NCBI GenBank assembly: GCA_018056405.1
Contig: JAGPFT010000151.1
Location: 1 to 6,975 of the forward strand
Length of the DNA stretch: 6,975 nt
Origin: Anaerolineae bacterium
Lineage (GTDB): Bacteria > Chloroflexota > Anaerolineae > Aggregatilineales > Aggregatilineaceae
Reading direction: 5' to 3'
Part shown: one piece after another, positions 1 to 6,131 of the stretch
Layout: every line of letters begins with the position of its first letter
Numbering within the stretch: the stretch's first letter is position 1
Translations under genes and position numbers: made by a program
The notes under the pieces: generated by a model
What the model was told of the DNA's origin: nothing
The model's input: only the letters and a program-made list of their open reading frames with translations
Database searches by the model: none

Positions 1-1737
1 GCAGAGGAGTTGCAGCGGGTATACGAGATAGCAGAGCCAAATCAAGCGCGCAAGATGTTGAACTGTTGGCTTGGCATTGATGTTAAGATGCCCTTCCTGG
101 AATTGGGGGAGTTCCCAGCGGAAGTACATATTCCCACACAATGGTGTGATAGCGCATCTAGAGCCTGGTGCCTCAAGCTCATTGAGACGCATGGCACCTT
201 CATTGAATCGCTGCTGGAACGCCCCTTGCCCCCTGCTCTTCGCGAAGTAATGGCGCAAGTGGCTGTTGAATACTTCACTCACAACCCTGAGCACTTGACT
301 GCGACCTACCTTGACCGGTTGGCTCCCGTCATTTCGACGAAGCAGTGGAGGCAATTGAGACGACTGCTACGGCCCCCCGAACCATCTCCAATGCCTGATA
401 CGCCACAGGATGTGCTGGCATGGTTCACCCAGCAGTACCTGCCCTTTCGGGAATGGCAAAAGCTAACCGACGATCAACAGGCCCATCAACATGTGCTGGA
501 GCTAGGACGACATTTCGCAGAGTGGTATTTAGGGTTCTATCCGCGCGCATTGGTCTCTAACAACGCCTCCGCTTTTCTTAGTTTCTTGAAGACGGGAATG
601 CTGCGACAAAGAACGACCAGGGTCACCCTCTTGGTTGTTCTTGATGGGCTGCATCAGATAGATGCCTGCTACTTGCTGCAAGCACTGCGTGAGAAGACCA
701 AACGCCTGACAGTGCGCCATGAGGGTCTCGCCTTTACCGCCATTCCAACCATTACTCAATTTGCAAAAGAAGCACTTCTGAAGGGTGTCTTGCCTAAGGA
801 TAGTGCCGAAGTGCCTCTGTTGGGCGAGGATATCTCAGAACGCCAGTCCCCATTGGATCGCCTCCAGTCGGGACGGCCTGGAGATTTGTTCATCTGGCGT
901 ATCCAAGAACCTGATCGTACCTATCATGCGCGCAATAGCTACGACACGCTTGAAAACGAGGTTGAAGGACAGCTACATACAGTTGCTGACAAGATTGTAG
1001 ATGTGACCAATCACCTCTCTGACAAGATCGCGCTGCGTGTCATTCTGACATCTGATCACGGGCGGCTGCTTGGCACATCTCCGCGCTGTGTTCCAGTTCC
1101 GGCAGGAATGCAGGCCCATGGCCGTGCCGCCTGGGGGCGTACTTGGCAGGATTTTCCAGCGTCCGGCTATATACTGGACGGCAACATGGCTCATCTGTAT
1201 GGCGAACGCTTTGGCTTGGCAGAAGATATGACCATCATTCTGGATGAAAGCGCCTTCCTCACCAGCGATGGCAAACAAGGTGTAGAACGATATGCTCATG
1301 GTGGACTGTTCCCAGAAGAGGTCGTCGTTCCCTGGATTGAGCTGGAGCGCGATGTTGTACCCACGCAGGAAGCTGGAGCGGGCATTGAAATACGGATCAC
1401 CGGCAAGGACAGAGCTGGACGGCGAGGAGTTCTGGATATCGAGATCGCCAACGCCAATGAGTTCCCCGTAGTGCTGAGTTCAGTCAATCTATCATTGGGC
1501 GAAAAGCGTCGGTTGGAGACGCTTGACCTTGAGAGGGAGATACCAGCCCTCAAAGAGCATCACGAGCGGGTGAACCTGGAACCGTGGCCGTCAAGGGATG
1601 AGGCGCAGCTTGCCAGCGCTTCGGCAGTTGTGGGCTGGCCAAGTGGAGAGTATGTCGAAGTCTCCGCCGTGATAGACCTTAAGAGCGAAGAGCTGTACTG
1701 GCGCGACGCCTCGCTCCTAGAAGACCTCGACTCGTAG
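1..1737 (+). CDS. pglZ: PglZ-domain protein of a BREX-type phage defence system, 5' end outside the window
   Basis: PglZ is an alkaline-phosphatase-superfamily protein and a core component of BREX systems, which block phage replication and mark self DNA. Residues are numbered from the TTG at base 10. The metal-site motifs are visible in order: VLDGLHQID at 210-218 (Asp212), PTIT at 246-249 where the Thr nucleophile is expected, TSDHG at 347-351, and YAHGG...EE..VPW at 428-442. Residues 1-200 look mostly helical. The last ~120 residues look beta-rich, like an Ig-type sandwich. The frame is open to the window edge, and the TTG has GAGGAG directly abutting it, which is no usable ribosome site. 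I therefore treat the gene as running in from upstream; the ATG at 55 is the other internal candidate. Its stop lies 16 bases before brxL, so the two should be co-transcribed. Assignment to PglZ is firm; the BREX subtype is inferred from the neighbours. Confidence 0.88.
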   Translation, partial: AEELQRVYEIAEPNQARKMLNCWLGIDVKMPFLELGEFPAEVHIPTQWCDSASRAWCLKLIETHGTFIESLLERPLPPALREVMAQVAVEYFTHNPEHLTATYLDRLAPVISTKQWRQLRRLLRPPEPSPMPDTPQDVLAWFTQQYLPFREWQKLTDDQQAHQHVLELGRHFAEWYLGFYPRALVSNNASAFLSFLKTGMLRQRTTRVTLLVVLDGLHQIDACYLLQALREKTKRLTVRHEGLAFTAIPTITQFAKEALLKGVLPKDSAEVPLLGEDISERQSPLDRLQSGRPGDLFIWRIQEPDRTYHARNSYDTLENEVEGQLHTVADKIVDVTNHLSDKIALRVILTSDHGRLLGTSPRCVPVPAGMQAHGRAAWGRTWQDFPASGYILDGNMAHLYGERFGLAEDMTIILDESAFLTSDGKQGVERYAHGGLFPEEVVVPWIELERDVVPTQEAGAGIEIRITGKDRAGRRGVLDIEIANANEFPVVLSSVNLSLGEKRRLETLDLEREIPALKEHHERVNLEPWPSRDEAQLASASAVVGWPSGEYVEVSAVIDLKSEELYWRDASLLEDLDS

Positions 1738-1742
1738 CAGGC

Positions 1743-1747
1743 AGAGG
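1743..1747 (+). promoter_or_regulatory. Ribosome binding site of brxL
   Basis: AGAGG lies 6 bases before the ATG at 1754. A second in-frame ATG at 1760 would have a 12-base spacing, so this site favours 1754. The whole gap between pglZ and brxL is 16 bases, with no room for a separate promoter. Confidence 0.5.
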
Positions 1748-1753
1748 TTCTCT

Positions 1754-3190
1754 ATGCAGATGACAGCCCTGGATAGCAAGGTTCAGCAGGTTTTTGGCAA
1801 CCTGGCCATTGATAAGCGACGGCTGCGCATGAGTCAGTTAGGTAAGCGTGGTGTGCCTGCCTATGTGGGAGAATGGCTGCTGGATGAAATTGCACCGGGT
1901 ACAGGCGAGCTTTCGCCGGAGGATGCTTCCCAGGTCTTTCGATGGGTCGAACGCTATCTGCCCCGTCCCGAAGATACCGTGGCGATCAAGAGTCGCCTGC
2001 TTAACGATGAGGTGGTGAAGGTACTTACGTCTGTACAGGTAGATGTAGTATTGACCCGCAGCCGTCAAGAGCGGGTGGCCAGGCTGAGTCTGCTACAAAT
2101 CCCGGAAGCGCAGATAGCTGATGGCTTGGTCGAGAAATATCCTGATCTGCTCAATCAGGGTCTCTGGGGTGTCGTTGAGTTGATCAGAACTCCTGAAACG
2201 GTCGAAGGCCCGCCGATTGCGATAGTGAATTTCAAGCCCATGCAAGCAACTGTCAACCTGGATTTGTATAAGGAGGCGCGGCGTGAATTCTCTTTGAGGG
2301 AGTGGATGGACATCCTTCTTATGTCAATGGGATACAATCCGTCTGTTTTCGCTGAGGAAGAGAAGACACTACTGCTATGCCGCCTGTTGCCGCTCGTTGA
2401 GAAGAACATGCACCTGATTGAGCTTGCCCCTAAAGGAACTGGCAAGAGCTACATTTATGAGAACATCAGTCCTCAGGTACGTCTGGTGAGTGGCGGCAAT
2501 GTGTCACCTGCCGTCCTCTTCGTGAACAATGCTACAGGACAGTGGGGCCTGTTGGCGCGTTATAAAGTTGTCGTGTTGGACGAAGTGCAAACCTTGAAAT
2601 TTGAAAGGCCCCAGGAAATCATAGGAGGCCTCAAGGGATTCCTGGCGAATGGACGCCTCACTCGCGGTGGTCTGCACGAGGCCGCCAGCGATTGTGGACT
2701 GGTGCTGTTGGCCAATATCCTGCTCGACTCTCAGCAGAGGCCTCTCGCCACCCTCTTAGTTCAGGAACTGCCCGACTTCCTCCAGGAGCCGGCTTTCCTT
2801 GACCGTATTCGCGGTATCGTGCCTGGCTGGCGGATCAGGAAACTGAGTAGCGAGTGCTTTGCGGCTGGTACTGGCCTCAAATCGGACTTTCTCGGCGATG
2901 CCTTGATTGCCCTTCGCGAAGACTTGGCAATGGATGAGTGGTGTGCTCGTAGGATTCAGTTGACCGGACGAAAGAGGTACAAACGCAACGAAGATGCTGT
3001 GCAGATGATTGCCAGCGGGATGATGAAGCTGCTCTTCCCGCACGGCGAAGTCTCCCGTGAGGATTTTGAGCACTACTGTGTACGTCCTGCCCAAACGCTC
3101 AGGCAGCTTATCTGGGATCAGTTGTATACTCTGGACGCTGAGTATCGCCAGTATGAAAGCGACATCTCCTACGAGATTCTGTGGGACTGA
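1754..3190 (+). CDS. brxL: BrxL, short-form BREX AAA+ ATPase without a Lon protease domain
   Basis: This 478-residue protein is the AAA+ partner of BREX systems. Walker A is APKGTGKS at 225-232, Walker B VVVLDE at 272-277, a sensor-1-like Asn is at 321 in VLLANIL, and arginine-finger candidates are R351 and R353 in FLDRIRG. Residues 1-200 match the family's N-terminal region in style (VPAYVGEWLL at 34-43, a helical segment, then SLREWMDILLMSMGYNP at 180-196). After the ATPase, about 100 residues form a helical lid and the protein ends. The E. coli-type BrxL is near 680 residues with a Lon-like C-terminus. From memory, a shorter family of about 450-470 residues (TIGR02688) is also called BrxL and fits this length, so I do not think the gene is truncated. 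It starts 16 bases after pglZ and its stop is 7 bases before the desulfurase ATG. Confidence 0.88.
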   Translation: MQMTALDSKVQQVFGNLAIDKRRLRMSQLGKRGVPAYVGEWLLDEIAPGTGELSPEDASQVFRWVERYLPRPEDTVAIKSRLLNDEVVKVLTSVQVDVVLTRSRQERVARLSLLQIPEAQIADGLVEKYPDLLNQGLWGVVELIRTPETVEGPPIAIVNFKPMQATVNLDLYKEARREFSLREWMDILLMSMGYNPSVFAEEEKTLLLCRLLPLVEKNMHLIELAPKGTGKSYIYENISPQVRLVSGGNVSPAVLFVNNATGQWGLLARYKVVVLDEVQTLKFERPQEIIGGLKGFLANGRLTRGGLHEAASDCGLVLLANILLDSQQRPLATLLVQELPDFLQEPAFLDRIRGIVPGWRIRKLSSECFAAGTGLKSDFLGDALIALREDLAMDEWCARRIQLTGRKRYKRNEDAVQMIASGMMKLLFPHGEVSREDFEHYCVRPAQTLRQLIWDQLYTLDAEYRQYESDISYEILWD

Positions 3191-3197
3191 CGAGCGC

Positions 3198-4349
3198 ATG
3201 ACCCAAACGGATATCTACCTGGACTACAACGCTACCACTCCCTGCGATCCGCGCGTCCTGGAAGCGATGTTGCCTTTCTTCTCTGAAATCTATGGCAATC
3301 CGGCCAATACGCTACATAAACAAGGACGGTTGGCGGCCAAGTGCGTCGAAGATGCCAGAGAGAGCGTAGCGCATCTCGTCGGTGCACATCCTGGGGAGAT
3401 TATCTTCACCGCTGGAGCGACCGAAAGCAACAACCTGGCGATTCTTGGCATAGCACGAGGAGCAGCGAGCACTAGGAGAAAGCGAATCGTTACCTCGGCG
3501 GTTGAGCACAAGTCTGTTCTCTCTGTTTTGGGGAAGCTAGAGAGCGAAGGCTTTGAAGTCATCATTTTGCCAGTTGATGACAGAGGGCGCGTACAAGTTG
3601 GCTCTGTTGAACAGGCAATCAACGGTGAGACCTTATTGGTCTCCATTCAAGGTGCGAACAACGAGGTGGGGACAATCCAACCCGTTCGAGAGATCGCTGA
3701 GATCGCTCATCGGCATGATGCCCTTGTGCATTGTGACGCAGCTCAAGCTGTGGGGAAGATAGTGGTACATGTTGAAGATTGGGGAGTTGACTTCGCTTCT
3801 GTCAGTGCACATAAGCTGTATGGCCCTAAGGGAATAGGGGCGCTGTATATGCGTGGAGGCCCCAAGTCGGTTCCTATTGAGCCGATCCTTGTCGGAGGAG
3901 GACAAGAGAGAGGACTACGACCAGGAACACTGAATGTTCCTGCCATCATCGGTTTCGGCGAAGCTTGTCGCGTCTGCTCACAGCAAGTCGGTGAGGAGTC
4001 GGCGAGGCTAGCGTCTCTCCGCGATTACTTTGAGAGCAGACTGCAAGACGAAGTGCCTGGAATACGCATTAATGGTGATACAACGCACCGCTTGCCAAAC
4101 ACGAGTAGCGTGACATTCCCCGCTGTAGACGCGGATGCCTTGCTATTGAGTATCCCTGGTGTGATGCTTGGCACTGGGGCTGCTTGCACCTCTGGAGCGA
4201 TTGCCCCCTCTCATGTTCTTGAAGCCATGGGTCTTTGCCGAGAAGACGCCTTCCGTACGGTTCGGGCAAGTATTGGGCGTTTCACCGATGCTGAACAGCT
4301 TGAATTGGCGGTGAAGGCAATTGCCGAGGCACACAGAAGTCTCCTCTGA
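3198..4349 (+). CDS. Cysteine desulfurase, NifS/IscS/DndA type, in the BREX operon
   Basis: This 383-residue pyridoxal-phosphate enzyme should convert L-cysteine to alanine and a protein-bound persulfide. The expected residues are present and nearly co-linear with E. coli IscS numbering: ATESNN at 74-79, His104 in AVEHKS, Asp180 and Gln183 in VHCDAAQ, the PLP lysine Lys206 in SAHKLYGPKG, RPGT at 241-244, and catalytic Cys330 in GAACTSG with PSHVLEAMG after it. I chose ATG 3198 because homology begins at once (IYLDYNATTP at 6-15); the longer frame from 3057 only reads through brxL. No good Shine-Dalgarno is seen, and the ATG is 7 bases after the brxL stop, so translational coupling is likely. 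In this context it may feed sulfur to a PAPS-reductase-like DNA modification protein, as DndA does for DndC. Sequence alone cannot separate dndA, nifS and iscS, so no symbol is given. Confidence 0.9.
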   Translation: MTQTDIYLDYNATTPCDPRVLEAMLPFFSEIYGNPANTLHKQGRLAAKCVEDARESVAHLVGAHPGEIIFTAGATESNNLAILGIARGAASTRRKRIVTSAVEHKSVLSVLGKLESEGFEVIILPVDDRGRVQVGSVEQAINGETLLVSIQGANNEVGTIQPVREIAEIAHRHDALVHCDAAQAVGKIVVHVEDWGVDFASVSAHKLYGPKGIGALYMRGGPKSVPIEPILVGGGQERGLRPGTLNVPAIIGFGEACRVCSQQVGEESARLASLRDYFESRLQDEVPGIRINGDTTHRLPNTSSVTFPAVDADALLLSIPGVMLGTGAACTSGAIAPSHVLEAMGLCREDAFRTVRASIGRFTDAEQLELAVKAIAEAHRSLL

Positions 4350-4517
4350 GAGTGCGCGGCTATGGCCGGGGCAGAAGTTGATGCAGTGCCCTGATGCCTT
4401 ACACGCAAGCTAGACAATCTGTCCCCTTCCGTTCTTGTGCCCCTGAGAATACTATCGGGCGACTGAACGACCTCTCTTGAGTGCTCCCTGAGCGAAGGAA
4501 CGACTGAGTGACTGAAA
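4350..4517. other. Noncoding stretch after the defence operon
   Basis: No open frame with coding character, tRNA, or convincing promoter is seen here. The motif CGACTGA occurs at about 4459 and again near 4501, followed shortly by another GACTGA, but the copies are too short to call a repeat family. GC content begins to rise across this stretch and just beyond it, so the island edge may lie in or near it. Confidence 0.4.
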
Positions 4518-4536
4518 GCCCGGCAACGGGCGTTTT
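4518..4536 (+). terminator. Small hairpin terminator, probably of the defence operon
   Basis: GCCCG, a GCAA (GNRA-type) loop and CGGGC form a perfect 5-bp GC stem, preceded by AAA and followed by G and TTTT. The stem is short and the T-run modest, so this is a moderate call. It lies 168 bases after the desulfurase stop and before the recombinase relic, where the operon would be expected to end. Confidence 0.5.
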
Positions 4537-4591
4537 GCGTTGCCTCGCAGTCCATCCTCGTCCGTCTCTTTCACCTCAGGAGCACTTCCCC

Positions 4592-5540
4592 ATGTCTCAC
4601 TACATTCCCCTGCGGGGCGGCAAGGTCGCGCTGGTCATGGTCTTCGAGGCGTACTCGACGGGACGGTACACGGATGCGCAGATCGCCGAGCTGCTGAACC
4701 GGGAGGGCTACCGGACGACGGGCAACTGGGGGGAGCGGCCATTCACGAAAGACACGGTGAACCGCCTGCTGCGCAACGTGTTCTACCTGGGGCACGTGAA
4801 GTACAAGGGCGAGCTGCTGGCGGGCCAGCACCCGGCGCTGATTTCGCAGGAGCTGTTTGACAAGTGCCAGGAGGTTTGGGGGAGAGGTGCCAGCAAGCGC
4901 CGGGCGTACGGTCATCAGCGGCGGGTGTATGTCCTGGCAGGCTGGCCCGCTGCCATGTATGCGAACTGACCCTGCGCTGCATGGTGACGCAGAGCAAAGG
5001 GGAGCATCGCTACTACCGGCATACCGCCGCTGTGAGGGGCTACGAGTGCTCGGTCCCCGGCAAAGTGGTGCGAGCGGATGTCATGGAGGAACAGTGGACA
5101 GACATCATCTCGGCCATCCGGCTGCCGGAGGACTGGAAGCAGCGGATTGAGGAGCTAGCAGGGGACGGTGACCAGCGCCAGCGCATCCTGCGCGAGCGTG
5201 AGGAAGTCCAGGAGAAGCTACGCCGCCTGAAGCTCATGTACCGCGACCTGCTCATTGACGACACAGAGTATCGCACGACCTATGAGCAGTTGCAGAGCCG
5301 GCTGGCCGGTCTCATCCTGCCGGGCAGCCCGCACGTGGTCAGGGCGGGGGAGTATCTGGAGCAGCTGGGGATGCTGTAGGCCCAGGCGACCCTGGACGAA
5401 CAGCGGGACATCACGCGCGTCCTGGTCAAGACGTACACGTGGGTGTGCTGGGCCAACGGATTGTGGCAATTGAGCCGATGCCGCTGTTCAGACCGCTGTT
5501 CAGCGAGTTCTGCGAGGGCCTCGGCGTGACGATCCTATGA
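4592..5540 (+). pseudogene. Decayed large serine recombinase: no catalytic domain, two frameshifts, one internal stop
   Basis: The C-terminal two-thirds of a large serine recombinase can be followed across three frames. A Recombinase-type domain runs from about 4620 to 4870 (e.g. FTKDTVNRLLRN, VFYLGHVKYKGE, HPALISQELFD). Near 4940-4942 a lost base (GGC CTG now GG CTG) shifts the frame. The zinc ribbon follows (LARCHVCELTLRC from 4942, then HRYYRH and GYEC). A coiled coil spans about 5140-5300. At 5377-5379 TAG stands where TGG (Trp) fits the family. After ATLDEQRDITRVLVK a second lost base near 5430-5440 shifts into the last frame, giving GQRIVAIEPMPLFRPLF and a stop at 5538-5540. The N-terminal resolvase domain with the serine nucleophile is absent; upstream is only the terminator. 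AGGAG at 4578-4582 stands before ATG 4592, but no working integrase could result. Sequencing error could explain single lesions, but not the missing domain. Confidence 0.8.
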
Positions 5541-5597
5541 CAAGAGCCAGCACCAGCCAGGAGGCCGGGGAGTCGCTGGACTCTGTCGTTGCAGGTG

Positions 5598-5612
5598 AGA
5601 GAACCGTTCTCT
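5598..5612. repeat. Perfect 7-bp inverted repeat around one central base
   Basis: AGAGAAC, C, GTTCTCT lies between the end of the recombinase relic and the stop of the minus-strand relic frame. There is no T-run beside it, so it is not a normal terminator. It could be a remnant recombination or operator site, or chance. Confidence 0.35.
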
Positions 5613-5617
5613 GCCGG

Positions 5618-5917
5618 TCATCCAGTGTGGCTGCGCGGAACAGCCGCCAGCCAGCAGGCGCGCAGCCACAGGGTCTCGGCATCATCGAGGACCACGTCGG
5701 GCACCAGGCCGCCCTCCTCGACCATTTGAGGATGCTCCCAGCCGAGGTCGCCGGGATGCAGTGTGCCGGCATCGGTTTCCCGGTCATAGATGAAGATGAG
5801 CTGCTCGCCCAGGGCGTTCTCGAAGTAGGCGTGGTAGTGGTGGGATGTGTTGCCGTCTATGCAGGGCGGTTCGCCGCAAGCTGGAGAGTGTTTGTTAAGG
5901 ATCGAGAGGAAAACATG
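5618..5917 (-). pseudogene. Start-less coding-like frame, probable relic of a small gene of unknown function
   Basis: This is a 99-codon open frame with no ATG, GTG or TTG before codon 65. From about codon 14 (base 5878 downward) it looks truly coding: most third positions are G or C and the composition is protein-like, with segments such as HHYHAYFENALGEQL, IFIYDRETDAGTLHPGDLGW, and LDDAETLWLRACWLAAV near the end. I do not recognise the family with certainty. A nearby ATG on the same strand (bases 5914-5916) starts a different frame that stops after 19 codons, so one frameshift around 5880 could separate start from body. The frame begins only 15 bases beyond the tRNA terminator, leaving no room for a promoter. 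I read it as a gene damaged at its 5' end; the plus-strand frame across the same bases looks like its shadow. Confidence 0.45.
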
Positions 5918-5931
5918 TCAGCAGACGCAAC

Positions 5932-5967
5932 AAAAAACGCCAGGCTCTTAAGGCTGCCTCGCGTTTT
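5932..5967 (-). terminator. Rho-independent terminator of tRNA-Asp
   Basis: Read on the minus strand: AAAACGC, G, AGGC, a ten-base loop, GCCT, G, GCG, then TTTTTT. The stem has one G-G mismatch and ends in a run of six T. It begins 17 bases beyond the tRNA 3' end. The plus strand also ends in GCGTTTT, so it may stop transcription from the left as well. Confidence 0.8.
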
Positions 5968-5984
5968 CGTTTAGGCGATCTATA

Positions 5985-6057
5985 CGGGAGCGACGGGATT
6001 CGAACCCGCGATCTCCGGCTTGACAGGCCGGCATGTTAACCGCTACACTACGCCCCC
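5985..6057 (-). tRNA. trnD: tRNA-Asp (anticodon GUC)
   Basis: The 73-base minus-strand sequence folds as a complete cloverleaf. The acceptor stem pairs GGGGGCG with CGCTCCC (one G-U). The D stem is GTGT/ACAT. The anticodon stem CCGGC/GCCGG encloses CTGTCAA with GTC at 34-36. The variable loop is AGATC, and the T arm is GCGGG, TTCGAAT, CCCGT. The discriminator is G and no CCA is encoded, so the CCA must be added enzymatically. It has its own promoter and terminator. Its 3' end faces the recombinase relic and the defence operon, the side on which tRNA-targeting elements insert. Confidence 0.97.
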
Positions 6058-6075
6058 AATGCCGAACGTGCGCAG

Positions 6076-6104
6076 ATGATAGCATAGCCCGCTGCCCCCG
6101 TCAA
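6076..6104 (-). promoter_or_regulatory. Sigma-70-type promoter of tRNA-Asp
   Basis: On the minus strand TTGACG (6099-6104) and TATCAT (6076-6081) are separated by exactly 17 bases, each one base from consensus. The -10 box ends 18 bases before the first tRNA base, leaving a short 5' leader. It lies in the 74-base gap after selD, so the tRNA need not depend on selD transcription. Confidence 0.8.
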
Positions 6105-6131
6105 GGCTGAGTCACCCAAATCCCTCCCCTC

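Noticed and set aside
3057..3197. A longer desulfurase starting at ATG 3057
   Set aside because: The extra 47 residues are brxL read in another frame and are unlike any desulfurase N-terminus; homology starts at ATG 3198.
4508..4591. Extension of the recombinase frame upstream to 4508
   Set aside because: These codons cover the hairpin terminator and show no recombinase similarity; the ATG at 4592 has an AGGAG before it and homology begins soon after.
5481..5503. Tandem copies of CCGCTGTTCAG separated by one base
   Set aside because: They encode the PLFRPLF motif normal for the tail of serine recombinases, so the repeat follows from the protein sequence.
5537..5974. A 145-residue plus-strand frame covering the stretch before the tRNA
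   Set aside because: It overlaps the minus-strand frame that has the coding bias, runs into the tRNA terminator hairpin, and has no recognisable motif; probably a shadow.
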